Positions 14,765 through 22,902 of a stretch of DNA of 39,104 nucleotides are shown in pieces. The stretch is from Acidovorax sp. sif1233 (lineage in GTDB: Bacteria; Pseudomonadota; Gammaproteobacteria; Burkholderiales; Burkholderiaceae_C). A program made the translations under genes and the position numbers. The stretch spans positions 1-39,104 of the forward strand of contig NZ_JAHUWZ010000015.1 of the NCBI RefSeq assembly GCF_019218755.1, read 5' to 3'. Position 1 is the stretch's first letter. The number at the start of each line of letters is the position of its first letter. Under the pieces are notes generated by a model that was not told the origin of the DNA, did not search any database, and saw nothing but the letters and a program-made list of their open reading frames with translations.

Positions 14765-16204
14765 CTAGTGAGCCGCCACCTGCGCGCCCACGGCCGGGGG
14801 CCGCGCGGGCCGCAGCACCAGGCCACCCAGCAGCGCCGCCGCCAGCGAGCCCGCGGCCGCCACCCAGAACGCCAGCTGGTAGCCGCCGTTCAGGGCCATC
14901 GGGGCCGATGCCCCCGCTTCGCGCAGCGCGCCGGTGCGCGCATCGGCCAGGCTGGCCAGCACCGCCAGGCCCAGCGCGCCGCCCATCATGAACGCGGTGT
15001 TGACCACACCCGAGGCCAGGCCCGAATCCTCGGGCTTCACGTCGCCCATGGCGGCCAGCAGCAGCGGATTGAGCGCGATGCCCGCCCCCACGCCCAGCAG
15101 CAGCATGCCGGGCAACACATGCGGCACGAAGCGGCCGTCCACGGGTGCCAGCGCGAACAGCACCAAGCCCACGGCGGCCAGCAGCAGGCCCCAGCCCAGC
15201 GTGCCGCGGATGCCGTAGCGCATCACCACCCAGGCCGACAGCCCCAGCGAACAGCCCGCCATGATGAGATTGGACGGCAGGAAGGCCAGGCCCACCTGCA
15301 TGGCGTCGTAGCCCAGCACCAGCTGCATGTACAGCGCCGACAAGAAGAACCACGCGAACATCCCGGCGGCCCACAGCACGCCCACCACGTTGGAGATGGC
15401 CAGGTTGCGCTGGCGCAGCAAGGGCAGCGGCACCAGGGGCGCGGCCACGTGCGATTCGATGTACAGGAACAACGCCAGCAGCGCGGCCGAGGCGCCCAGC
15501 AGCCCCACCGACTGCAGCGAGGCCCAGCCCGCCTCGTTGCCATTGACGATGGCATACACCGCCAGCATCAGCGACGCGGTGATGGTGACGGCGCCCGCCA
15601 CGTCCAGCCGCTGGCCGTGGGCATGCCCCTTGCCGCCCGGCAGCAGCACCAGGCAGGCCGCGTAGATGGCCGCGCCCACGGGGATGTTGACCAGAAAGAT
15701 CCAGTGCCAGCTCAACGCACTGGTGAGCACGCCGCCCAGCAGCACGCCAATGCTGCCGCCTCCGGCGCAGACAAAACCATAGACCCCCATGGCCCGCGCG
15801 CGCTCGCCGGGCTCGGTGAACAGGTTCATGATGAGTGACAGCGCCACGGCCGACACCACGGCCCCGCCCACGCCCTGCACGGCGCGCGCCGCCACCAGCA
15901 GCCCCTGCGTATGGGCCAACCCGCAGGCCAGCGACGCGAGGGTGAACAGCGTGATGCCCGCCAGGAACAGCCGCCGGTGGCCATACAAGTCCCCGAGCCG
16001 CCCGCCCAGCAGCAGGCAGCCGCCAAAGGTGAGCATGTAGGCGTTGACCACCCACACCAGGGACGTTTCGGTGAAGCCCAGGTCGGCCTTGATGCTGGGC
16101 AGCGCGACGTTCACGATGGTGGTGTCGAGCACGATCATGAGCTCGCCCAGGCACAGCAGGATGAGGGCGGGCCAGCGTGCGCGGCCTTCGATGCGGAGGG
16201 TCAT
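14765..16204 (-). CDS. DHA2-type MFS drug exporter (EmrB/QacA-like)
   Basis: This 479-residue inner-membrane transporter has about 14 predicted hydrophobic segments, the DHA2 size. Family motifs are present: LDTTIVNVALPSI in the first helix (motif D1), GGRLGDLYGHRRLF between helices 2 and 3 (motif A), and the glycine-rich GVGGAVVSAVALSLIM and GGGSIGVLLGGVLTS in helices 4-5 (motif C region). It probably exports hydrophobic toxicants by proton antiport. It lies 71 bases downstream of the DUF1579 gene and may belong to the TetR-linked operon. A hairpin (16245-16264) and a 7-base run (T on the coding strand, 16220-16226) intervene, however, and no good Shine-Dalgarno precedes the ATG. Confidence 0.9.
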   Translation of the reverse strand: MTLRIEGRARWPALILLCLGELMIVLDTTIVNVALPSIKADLGFTETSLVWVVNAYMLTFGGCLLLGGRLGDLYGHRRLFLAGITLFTLASLACGLAHTQGLLVAARAVQGVGGAVVSAVALSLIMNLFTEPGERARAMGVYGFVCAGGGSIGVLLGGVLTSALSWHWIFLVNIPVGAAIYAACLVLLPGGKGHAHGQRLDVAGAVTITASLMLAVYAIVNGNEAGWASLQSVGLLGASAALLALFLYIESHVAAPLVPLPLLRQRNLAISNVVGVLWAAGMFAWFFLSALYMQLVLGYDAMQVGLAFLPSNLIMAGCSLGLSAWVVMRYGIRGTLGWGLLLAAVGLVLFALAPVDGRFVPHVLPGMLLLGVGAGIALNPLLLAAMGDVKPEDSGLASGVVNTAFMMGGALGLAVLASLADARTGALREAGASAPMALNGGYQLAFWVAAAGSLAAALLGGLVLRPARPPAVGAQVAAH

Positions 16205-16275
16205 GGAGCGGCGGGAGTGAAAAAAAGGATTCGCAGTGCGGCGCGCGCCCCTCCAGGGGGGCGCACCGCGGCGGC

Positions 16276-16761
16276 TCAGGGGGTTCTCGTGTATTTTGCT
16301 TGCATGATCTGGTTCCAGCTGCCGTCCGGCTGCTGGCTGAACGACGTCAGCGTGCGCTCGTTGGCGCTCACCAGCGTGATCACGTCACGGTAGCGGGCGG
16401 TCTTGCCGTCGCCCTTGAAGCTGGGGCCTTCGGTCTCCAGCGTGAGCACCTTCTGGTCGGCATCGAGCGTGCCGCGATAGACCCACATGTGGGTCATCAT
16501 CGAGCCCACCCAGGTGCCCAGGAACACGTTCTTCTCGGGGTCGTAGCCCAGCGTCATCTGCATGCGCGCCTCGCCGCCACCGGGCATGGTGCCGGTGCCT
16601 TCGAGGATCACCCACAGGTCGCCCAGGGCGCGGCCATGTTCGGCGCCCACGGACTGCTGCGCCGGTTCGCCCGGCGGCGGGTCGCAGTCGGAGGTGCTGG
16701 TCCAGTGGCCCAGCAATTGCTGCAGCCAGCGGTGCATGGCATGGGGTTCGGGATTCATCAT
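16276..16761 (-). CDS. DUF1579-family protein
   Basis: This 161-residue cytosolic protein matches DUF1579, a small calycin-like beta-barrel family of unknown function: HRWLQQLLGHWTSTSDC, LGDLWVILEGTGTMPGGGEARMQMTLGYDPEKNVFLGTWVGSMMTHMWVYRGTLD, FSQQPDGSWNQIMQAKYTR. The start is the first of two consecutive ATGs (16761), six bases after AAGGAG. It is third in a VOC-GFA-DUF1579 run, 47 bases behind the GFA gene, a combination common near VOC/PhnB genes. A ligand-binding or detoxification accessory role is possible but unproven. Confidence 0.85.
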   Translation of the reverse strand: MMNPEPHAMHRWLQQLLGHWTSTSDCDPPPGEPAQQSVGAEHGRALGDLWVILEGTGTMPGGGEARMQMTLGYDPEKNVFLGTWVGSMMTHMWVYRGTLDADQKVLTLETEGPSFKGDGKTARYRDVITLVSANERTLTSFSQQPDGSWNQIMQAKYTRTP

Positions 16762-16808
16762 GGAAGTCTCCTTGCAGGGGAATGTGAGGGGGTGTGAGGG
16801 TTGGGGGG

Positions 16809-17171
16809 TCAAGCCGCCCGGCCGTCGTAGTGGTGGACGGGCACGCTGCCCAGGTCGAGGCCCTCCACGCAGCGCAGATTGACCGCCGCCACGGGCTGGC
16901 CCTTGGGGTCCACGCCTTCGCCAAAAGGATGGATGCCGCAGGCCGGGCAGAAACGGTGCCGGATCACGTGCCTGTGGAAGGTGTAGGTGGCCGCGTCGGC
17001 CTCGGGCGTGGTCAGCCGCAGCGCGCCGCGCGGCACGAACCACAGCAGCGATCCGCGCCGGTGGCACATGCTGCAATTGCAGGCCAGGCCGCTGTCGACG
17101 GTGCCTTCCACTTCAAAGGCGACCTTGCCGCAGTGGCAGCTTCCCTGGTACTTCATGGCCGCCGCGCTCAT
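16809..17171 (-). CDS. GFA-family zinc protein (glutathione-dependent formaldehyde-activating type)
   Basis: This 120-residue GFA/CENP-V domain protein has the expected zinc cysteines: Cys12 and Cys14 (GSCHCGKV), Cys31, Cys33 and Cys36 (CNCSMC), and Cys75 and Cys78 (RFCPACGIHPFG). The founding member was proposed to join formaldehyde and glutathione, but most paralogues have unknown substrates. The ATG at 17171 overlaps the stop of the VOC gene (ATGA), arguing for translational coupling and against the internal ATG at 17156. It is the second gene of the operon divergent from the WHG-type TetR gene. Confidence 0.88.
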   Translation of the reverse strand: MSAAAMKYQGSCHCGKVAFEVEGTVDSGLACNCSMCHRRGSLLWFVPRGALRLTTPEADAATYTFHRHVIRHRFCPACGIHPFGEGVDPKGQPVAAVNLRCVEGLDLGSVPVHHYDGRAA

Positions 17172-17596
17172 TCCGGCGCCACCACCATCCACGACACGCC
17201 AAAGCGGTCGGCCACCATGCCGAAGGCTTTCGAGAAGAAGGTCTTGGCCAGCGGCATCTGCACCTGCCCGCCCTCGGCCAGCGCGTCGAAGTAGCGCTTG
17301 GCCTCCGCCTCGTTCGCGGGGCTCAGCGCCAGCGAGATGCCCTGGAAGTTCAGCTGGCCCGAACCCATGCCGTCCGACGCCATGAGCTGGGTCTCGCCCA
17401 CGTTGAAGGCGGCGTGCATGACCATCTCGGGCGTGGGGCCGGGGCCGGCGCCCTCGGCGCAGCCCTGGCCGGCGGCGGGCTCGGGGTTGTCCTTGTAGCG
17501 CATGAGCATGGTGACCTGCGCGCCCAGGGCGCGGCGGTAGAAATCCAGGGCCTCTTCGCAGCGGCCTTCAAACATCAGATACGGCTCGACTTTCAT
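17168..17596 (-). CDS. VOC-family protein, PhnB-like
   Basis: This 142-residue protein of the PhnB-like branch of the VOC superfamily shows MKVEPYLMFEGRCEEALDFYRRALGAQVTMLMRYKD at the start, MVMHAAFNVGETQLMASDGM in the middle, and the highly conserved end YFDALAEGGQVQMPLAKTFFSKAFGMVADRFGVSWMVV. Members bind metals and small ligands, but no reaction is established for this branch. The ATG at 17596 follows AAGGAG by five bases. It leads a VOC-GFA-DUF1579 operon (perhaps with the MFS gene) and faces the divergent TetR gene across 80 bases. Confidence 0.9.
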   Translation of the reverse strand: MKVEPYLMFEGRCEEALDFYRRALGAQVTMLMRYKDNPEPAAGQGCAEGAGPGPTPEMVMHAAFNVGETQLMASDGMGSGQLNFQGISLALSPANEAEAKRYFDALAEGGQVQMPLAKTFFSKAFGMVADRFGVSWMVVAPE

Positions 17597-17676
17597 GGGG
17601 GTCTCCTTGGGAAGGTCTCGGAACATGGATTTCGGCGCACAATTGTGAACACCATCCACAAACAATACCAAAGATA

Positions 17677-18351
17677 ATGGACAGTGTCCACATCTCACCG
17701 CCCATGACCGTAACCACTCGCAACACCCCCGCCGCACGCAGCACCTACCGCCATGGCGACCTGCGCCGCGCCCTGCTGGACGCGGGCATCGAGCTGGCGC
17801 GCCAGGGCGGCCCCGACGCCGTGGTGCTGCGCGAGGCCACGCGCCGCGCGGGGGTCGCGCCCAATGCGGCCTACCGCCATTTCGCCAACCGCGACGACCT
17901 GCTGGACGCGGTGCGTGCCGCCGCCGTGGCGGCCGTGGCCCAGGCCATGGAGGCCGAACTGGCCCAGGTGCCCGCCACGGGCACGGCCACCGAGCAGGCC
18001 CACGCCAAGGTGCGCGCCGTGGGCGCGGGCTACCTGCGCTTCGCGCATGCCGAGACAGGCCTGTTCCGCACCGCCTTCGGCGGGCGCTTCACCGTGCAGC
18101 ACGACCCCGACCCGGCCATGGGCGGCGCCACGGGGCTCAACCCGTTCCAGCACCTGAGCGCGGCACTCGATGACCTGGTGACGGCAGGCGCCCTGCCGCC
18201 CGAGCGCCGCCCGGGCGCCGAATACCTGGCCTGGTCCACCGTGCACGGCATGGCGCTGCTCTCCATCGACGGGCCGCTGCGCGGCACGCCGCAGCAGATG
18301 CTGGACCTGCTGGGCCTGCGCCTGCTGGACATGGTGCGGCGCGGCCTCTAG
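17677..18351 (+). CDS. TetR/AcrR regulator with WHG-type C-terminal domain
   Basis: This protein has 224 residues from the ATG at 17677, or 215 from the ATG at 17704. The HTH at ~23-70 is clear (YRHGDLRRALLDAGIELARQGGPDAVVLREATRRAGVAPNAAYRHFANRDDLL). The C-terminus (YLRFAHAETGLFRTAFGG, EYLAWSTVHGMALLSIDGPL) matches the WHG ligand-binding domain. A 13-bp palindrome (17678-17690) covers the first ATG, and neither ATG has a Shine-Dalgarno, so either the true start is 17704 with the operator upstream or the operator sits over the start. It probably represses itself and the divergent VOC-GFA-DUF1579 genes. Confidence 0.88.
   Translation: MDSVHISPPMTVTTRNTPAARSTYRHGDLRRALLDAGIELARQGGPDAVVLREATRRAGVAPNAAYRHFANRDDLLDAVRAAAVAAVAQAMEAELAQVPATGTATEQAHAKVRAVGAGYLRFAHAETGLFRTAFGGRFTVQHDPDPAMGGATGLNPFQHLSAALDDLVTAGALPPERRPGAEYLAWSTVHGMALLSIDGPLRGTPQQMLDLLGLRLLDMVRRGL
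17678..17690. promoter_or_regulatory. Candidate TetR operator (13-bp palindrome)
   Basis: TGGACAGTGTCCA is a perfect 6+1+6 palindrome that overlaps the first candidate start codon of the TetR gene. A second, weaker dyad (TTGTG ... CACAA, 17643-17661) lies upstream in the same divergent gap. Assignment to the TetR product is by position only. Confidence 0.5.
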
Positions 18352-18403
18352 GCACCCTTTCCCGGCGCGCGCAGCGCCGCATGTCCGAAGCCATTCCACG
18401 CGC

Positions 18404-18449
18404 TGGCGCTTGAAGAGCAAGCGCTTTAAGCTACATATTTGATAGCAAA
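18404..18449 (+). repeat. Oriented AGCTATT/AATAGCA intergenic repeat, copy 4
   Basis: The GC part reads GGCGCTTGAAGAGCAAGCGC and forms a stem (GCGCTT / AAGCGC). The AT part is AGCTACATATTTGATAGCA. It lies between convergent TetR and WYL genes, 15 bases from the WYL stop. Confidence 0.7.
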
Positions 18450-18464
18450 TTCACATTCTGCTGC

Positions 18465-19496
18465 TCAGCCACCGTCCAGCCCGTACATCCGCGCCGTGGC
18501 CCGCACCCGGGCCACCAGCGCGCGGCGCAGGGCGGCGGGCCGCAGCACCTCCACCTGCGGGGACAGGCGCAGGAGCTGGCCGCAGGCGTGCTCCACCGAC
18601 TCGATGGGAATGGTCACCGCCACGCGCCCGTCCGCCCGGCGCGGGGGGGTGGCCGTGGGCGCGGCCGCCACGGCCCGGGCCACCGCGCTGCTGAGCGCGC
18701 GCAGCCCCTTGAGCCCGGCGGGCGTGGCCAGCAGCGCCGCCTCGCCGGTGTAGAGCCCGGATTCAAAGCGCCGGATCGAGCGCGCCCAGTAGCCCGGCAG
18801 GTCGAACCGCGCGGGGCGGCGCACCGGCGTGGCGAGCGCCTGCGCCGCCAGGATGTTCGAGACGCGGTAGGTGCGTGGCCCGCTGTCGCCACCATCGCCA
18901 CCATCACCGCCGCCCTTGCCCGTGGCCTTGTCCGCCGGCAGCGCCACCAGGTACCAGGCACCCGCCTTGAGCACCAGGCCCAGCGGGCTCACGGTGCGCT
19001 CCACGGTGTCGGACCAGCTTTCATAGCGCATCGCGATCTGGTGCCCGCTCCACACGGCGGCGGCCACCGTGGACAGGTGCGGCGTGGGGTCGCTCTCGCG
19101 GTACCAGTCCACCGGGTCCAGGTGCAGGCGGGCGCTCACGCGCTGCGCGTCCTCGCGCCATGCGGCGGGCAGGGCGGCCAGCAGCTTCAGGCGTGCGCCC
19201 TGCACGTCGCTGCCCAGGCCCAGGTCCTGCGCGGGGCCGGGCAGGCCGCTGAGGAACACGGCCTGCGCCTCCGACGGCGTGAGGCCCGTGAGCGTGGTCT
19301 TCCAGCCCGGCAGCAGCGCAAACCCGCCATGGCGCCCGCGCTCGGCATAGATGGGCACGCCCGCGGCGCTGAGCTGGTCCACGTCGCGGTACAGCGTGCG
19401 CACCGACACCTCCAGCGCCCCGGCCAGCGCCGGCGCGCTCATGCGGCCCTGGGTTTCGAGCAGCATCTGGAGCGAGAGCAGGCGGCTGGCGCGCAT
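18465..19496 (-). CDS. YafY-type regulator with HTH and WYL domains
   Basis: This 343-residue regulator has an N-terminal HTH_11 winged helix (SRLLSLQMLLETQGRMSAPALAGALEVSVRTLYRDVDQLSAAGVPIYAERGRHGGFALL, ~4-62) and a central WYL domain (HQIAMRYESWSDTVERTVSPLGLVLKAGAWYLVA, ~155-195), which usually senses a ligand or nucleic acid. A simple Gly/Asp linker (KGGGDGGDGGDSG) interrupts the WYL region. The ATG at 19496 gives the family N-terminus. The frame opens 37 codons earlier without support. It is divergent from a NIPSNAP gene, its probable target. The gap holds a direct repeat ATACCTG (19578-19584 and 19587-19593). Confidence 0.88.
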   Translation of the reverse strand: MRASRLLSLQMLLETQGRMSAPALAGALEVSVRTLYRDVDQLSAAGVPIYAERGRHGGFALLPGWKTTLTGLTPSEAQAVFLSGLPGPAQDLGLGSDVQGARLKLLAALPAAWREDAQRVSARLHLDPVDWYRESDPTPHLSTVAAAVWSGHQIAMRYESWSDTVERTVSPLGLVLKAGAWYLVALPADKATGKGGGDGGDGGDSGPRTYRVSNILAAQALATPVRRPARFDLPGYWARSIRRFESGLYTGEAALLATPAGLKGLRALSSAVARAVAAAPTATPPRRADGRVAVTIPIESVEHACGQLLRLSPQVEVLRPAALRRALVARVRATARMYGLDGG

Positions 19497-19666
19497 GGCG
19501 GGAAGGAAGTGGTCCGGTAGGGTGCGGCGCGGGCCCGGGGCCCCTGGCCAGAAAAAAAGAAGGCAGCTGCGGCGAAGATACCTGAAATACCTGCCATGCG
19601 GTGTCATGTATGGGGGCGCAGACTGCGGGCATGACTTTCATCGACCCCCACCCTGCAGGAGCCCGC

Positions 19667-20434
19667 ATGCACGACACCGCCATGGCCACGCGCCACCCCT
19701 GCGCCCCGCCCACCGCCGACGAATGCGCCATCGTCGAGCTGCGCCAGTACACGCTGCACCCGGGGCAGCGCGACGTGCTGATCGAGCTGTTCGACCGCGA
19801 GTTCGTGGAGACCCAGGAGGCGCAGGGCCTGCGCGTGCTGGGCCAGTTCCGCGACCTGGACCGGCCCGACCTGTTCGTGTGGCTGCGCGGCTTCGGCAGC
19901 ATGCAGGCGCGCCGCCAGGCGCTCGAAGCCTTCTACGGCGGGCCCACCTGGGCCGCGCACCGCGACGCCGCCAACGCCACCATGATCGACTCCGACAACG
20001 TGCTGCTGCTGCGCCCCGCCTGGCCCGGCGCGGCCGCCGCGCTGCCCCAGCACGCGCGCGCGGCGCCGGGCGCCAGCGGCGCGGCCCCCGGCGTGGTGGC
20101 GGCCACGGTGTTTCACCTGCGCGAGGCCGCCACGCCCGCGCTGCTGGACTTCTGCCGCCACCGCATGGCGCCCACGCTGCAACGCGGGGGGGCGCGCCAG
20201 GTGGCCTGGTACTGCACCGAGACCAGCCCCAACACCTTTCCCCGCCTGCCCGTGCGCGAGGGCGAACATGTGCTGCTGGGGCTGGCGCTGTTCGGCCGCG
20301 AGGCCGCGCTGGAGGCGTTCACCGGCAGCACCCCCTGGGCGCGGGGGGTGGCGCCGGGCCTTGCCCCCTGGCTGGCCCGCGAACCCGAGACCCTGCGCCT
20401 GCAGCCCACCGCCCGCTCCGCGCTGCACGCCTGA
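19667..20434 (+). CDS. NIPSNAP-family protein
   Basis: This 255-residue protein has two tandem ferredoxin-like NIPSNAP domains. The first starts AIVELRQYTLHPGQRDVLIELFDREFVETQEAQGLRVLGQFRDLDRPDLFVWLRGF and includes FYGGPTWAAHRDAANATM. The second starts ATVFHLREAATPALLDFCRHRMAPTL. The fold is the dimeric alpha/beta barrel also used by monooxygenases such as ActVA-Orf6, but bacterial NIPSNAPs have no proven reaction. The ATG at 19667 stands five bases behind CAGGAG. It is followed 16 bases later by a calycin-like gene, probably one operon under the divergent WYL regulator. Confidence 0.88.
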   Translation: MHDTAMATRHPCAPPTADECAIVELRQYTLHPGQRDVLIELFDREFVETQEAQGLRVLGQFRDLDRPDLFVWLRGFGSMQARRQALEAFYGGPTWAAHRDAANATMIDSDNVLLLRPAWPGAAAALPQHARAAPGASGAAPGVVAATVFHLREAATPALLDFCRHRMAPTLQRGGARQVAWYCTETSPNTFPRLPVREGEHVLLGLALFGREAALEAFTGSTPWARGVAPGLAPWLAREPETLRLQPTARSALHA

Positions 20435-20450
20435 CGCCCCCGCTTCACCG

Positions 20451-20999
20451 ATGAAAGACCCCACCATGGCCACCCCGAACCTCATCACCATCCCCTCGCC
20501 CGCCGTGGCGCCCAGCGCCGCGCGCGACTTCGACTTCCTCATGGGCCCCTGGCGCATCCGCAACACGCGCCTGGTGCGGCGCCTGGCCGGCTGCACCGAC
20601 TGGGAGGTGTTCGACGCCACCGGCACCGCCCGCCCCCTGCCCGCCGGCATCGGCAACTGCGACGACTTCACGCCCCTGGCCTGGAAGCCGGGCTTCGTGG
20701 GCATGACCCTGCGCGTGTTCAGCCCCGCCACGCAGCGCTGGAGCATCTACTGGCTCGACAACGCCACCGGCGGCCTGGACCCGGCCACGGGAATGCTGCA
20801 GCCCCCGGTGGTCGGCGGCTTCCAGGACGGAGTCGGCATCTTTGACGGCCAGGAGCTGTTCGAGGGCCGCCCGGTGCGGGTGCGCTTCGAGTGGTCACGG
20901 ATGCACACCGGCGCGCCACGCTGGCAGCAGGCGTTTTCCGAGGACGGCGGCGCCACCTGGGAGGTGAACTGGGTGATGGAGTTCACGCGCCCGGTGTAG
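20451..20999 (+). CDS. Conserved calycin-like protein of unknown function
   Basis: The product has 182 residues from the ATG at 20451, or 177 from the ATG at 20466 (only a weak AAAGA ahead). It resembles a conserved DUF1579-like family: FDFLMGPWRIRNTRLVRRLAGC near the start, then GIGNCDDF, GMTLRVFSPATQRWSIYWLDN, PPVVGGFQDGVGIFDG, and the end WQQAFSEDGGATWEVNWVMEFTR. The repeated beta-strand pattern suggests a small lipocalin-like barrel. It has no signal peptide and no catalytic residues that I can name. It follows the NIPSNAP gene closely. Its job may be to bind the same small molecule. Confidence 0.75.
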   Translation: MKDPTMATPNLITIPSPAVAPSAARDFDFLMGPWRIRNTRLVRRLAGCTDWEVFDATGTARPLPAGIGNCDDFTPLAWKPGFVGMTLRVFSPATQRWSIYWLDNATGGLDPATGMLQPPVVGGFQDGVGIFDGQELFEGRPVRVRFEWSRMHTGAPRWQQAFSEDGGATWEVNWVMEFTRPV

Positions 21000-21016
21000 G
21001 CGCGCTCCGGCCGTTC

Positions 21017-21913
21017 TCAGCGCGCGGCCGACATCACCCCGGCCAGCCAGTCCACGAAGACGCGCACGCGCGGCGACAGCTGGCGGCTGTGCGGGTACAG
21101 CACCGACACCGGCATGGGCGCGGGGCGAAACGGCGCCAGCACCTCGCACAGGCTGCCATCGGCCAGCCGGGGCGCGATGTGGTAGCGCGGCACCTGGATC
21201 AGCCCCAGGCCCGCGGCGCAGCAGGCGTGGTACGCATCGGCATCGCTCACGGCCACGGGGCCCTTGAGCTGCACGCTTGTGGCCACGCCGTCCACGATAA
21301 AGTCAAAAGGCAGGGGCTTGCCCGTGCGCTGCGAGAGGAAGTTAACGGCCCGGTGCCCGCGCAGCGCCTCCACGGTGGCGGGCGTGCCGTGGCGCGCCAG
21401 GTACCCGCGGCTCGCGCAGGTCACCTGCTGCAGCAGTGCCACGCGCCGCGCCACCATGGTGGAGTCGCGCAGCTCGCCGCCGCGCAGCACGCAGTCCACG
21501 CCCTCGCGCACCAGGTCCACCAGCCGGTCGCCCATGCCGATCTCCAGTTCCACCTCGGGGTAGCGCGTGCAGAACTCGCCGATGCGCGGCAGCACGAAAT
21601 GCCGGGCCAGCGTGCCCTGCAGGTCCACGCGCAGCTTGCCACGCGGCGCGCTCGCGGCGTGGCCGAATGCCGCCTCTGTTTCCTCCAGGTCGGCCAGCAG
21701 GCGCTGGCAGCGCTCGTAGTACGCCTGCCCGTCGGGCGTGGTGCTCACGTGGCGCGTGGTGCGCTGCAGGAGCCGCGTGCCCAGGCGCTTTTCCAGCGCC
21801 TGCACCGCCAGGGTCACGCTCGCGCGCGGCAGCTGCCGGTCTTCGGCCGCGCGGGTGAAGCTGCCCAGCTCGACGATGCGCGTGAAAAGCTGCATGGATT
21901 GAAAGCGGTCCAT
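21017..21913 (-). CDS. LysR-family regulator, pair 1 with SDR
   Basis: This 298-residue LysR regulator begins MDRFQSMQLFTRIVELGSFTRAAEDRQLPRASVTLAVQALEKRLGTRLLQRTTR. It belongs to the CrgA/AaeR-like branch, with the typical HVSTTPDGQAYYERCQRLLADLEETE linker and a periplasmic-binding-like effector domain to the C-terminus. The ATG at 21913 starts at the family N-terminus behind GGGAG. The longer frame upstream is not supported. It is divergent from an SDR gene with 155 bases between starts, in an unusually AT-rich gap that contains TTGTTGTG (21941-21948) and its inverse CACAACAA (21992-21999). Confidence 0.9.
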   Translation of the reverse strand: MDRFQSMQLFTRIVELGSFTRAAEDRQLPRASVTLAVQALEKRLGTRLLQRTTRHVSTTPDGQAYYERCQRLLADLEETEAAFGHAASAPRGKLRVDLQGTLARHFVLPRIGEFCTRYPEVELEIGMGDRLVDLVREGVDCVLRGGELRDSTMVARRVALLQQVTCASRGYLARHGTPATVEALRGHRAVNFLSQRTGKPLPFDFIVDGVATSVQLKGPVAVSDADAYHACCAAGLGLIQVPRYHIAPRLADGSLCEVLAPFRPAPMPVSVLYPHSRQLSPRVRVFVDWLAGVMSAAR

Positions 21914-22068
21914 CGCGAAGGGCTCCCCGGTGGGTCTTGATTGTTGTGCCGCATTGAACAGTGAAGTCAATTCTAGGTATTTATCAATCTTCACAACAAC
22001 AGAACAATACCGCTGCCACACGCCGCCACCGGGTGGCGTCCCTTCCCCACCGCACCAGGAGCCTTGCC

Positions 22069-22875
22069 ATGCAGCCGCTGTCCACCACCCCTTCCTCCTA
22101 CGCCCCTTCCTCCTCCTCTTCCCCTGAGTCCGCCCCCACGGGCCCGCGCACCGCGATCGTCACGGGCGCATCGCGCGGCATCGGCGCCGCCATTGCCCAC
22201 CGGCTCGCGCGCGACGGTTTCCGCGTGGTGGTCAACTACGCCGGCCGCACCGAAGACGCCCAGGCCGTGGTGCAGGCGATCACGGCAGCGGGCGGAGCGG
22301 CCGTGGCGGTGCAGGCCGACGTGGCCGACAGCGGCGCCGCGCGCCAGCTTTTCGACGCCGCCGAGCAGGCCTTCGGCCGCGTGGACGTGCTGGTCAACAA
22401 CGCGGGCGTGATGCCATCCACCCTGCCGCACCTGGCGCAGACGGACGACGCCACCTTCGACCGCGTGGTCGCCATCAACCTCAAGGGCACGTTCAACACC
22501 CTGCGCGAGGCCACGCACCGGCTGCAGCCCGGGGGGCGCATCGTCAACTTCTCGACCAGCCTGGTCGGCACGGCCCTGCCGGGCTATGCCGTGTACGCCG
22601 CCACCAAGAGCGCGGTGGAGACCCTGACCAGCGTGCTCGCCAAGGAACTGCGCGGCCGGAACATCACGGTGAACGCCATCGCGCCCGGCCCCACGGCCAC
22701 CGCGCTGTTCCTGGACGGCAAGACGCCCGAGCTGATCGGGCGCCTGGCCCAGGCCAACCCCATGGAGCGCCTGGGCACGCCCGAGGACATCGCCAGCGCC
22801 GTGGCCTTCCTGGCCGGGCCGGACGGCGGGTGGATCAACGGGCAGACCCTGCGCGCCAACGGCGGCATGGTGTGA
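22069..22875 (+). CDS. SDR-family NAD(P)-dependent oxidoreductase
   Basis: This 268-residue classical short-chain dehydrogenase has the cofactor motif TGASRGIG at 32-39, NNAG at 110-113, Tyr176 and Lys180 (YAATK) as the catalytic pair, and STS at 162-164 as the Ser region. The end, AFLAGPDGGWINGQTLRANGGMV, is FabG-like. A Ser/Pro-rich stretch of ~25 residues precedes the Rossmann fold. The ATG at 22069 is supported by AGGAG. It probably oxidises or reduces an alcohol or carbonyl of a small metabolite. The divergent LysR gene is the probable regulator. Confidence 0.92.
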   Translation: MQPLSTTPSSYAPSSSSSPESAPTGPRTAIVTGASRGIGAAIAHRLARDGFRVVVNYAGRTEDAQAVVQAITAAGGAAVAVQADVADSGAARQLFDAAEQAFGRVDVLVNNAGVMPSTLPHLAQTDDATFDRVVAINLKGTFNTLREATHRLQPGGRIVNFSTSLVGTALPGYAVYAATKSAVETLTSVLAKELRGRNITVNAIAPGPTATALFLDGKTPELIGRLAQANPMERLGTPEDIASAVAFLAGPDGGWINGQTLRANGGMV

Positions 22876-22902
22876 CGGCGCGCTCCGCGCGGGCCCCGGC
22901 AC

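Noticed and set aside
16220..16264. Intrinsic terminator between DUF1579 and MFS genes
   Set aside because: The T-run is 18 bases from the hairpin, too far for a standard intrinsic terminator. Noted only as a possible attenuator.
18888..18915. CACCATCGC-like tandem triplets as a CRISPR or minisatellite
   Set aside because: They lie in frame in the WYL regulator and encode a Gly/Asp linker, with no spacer structure.
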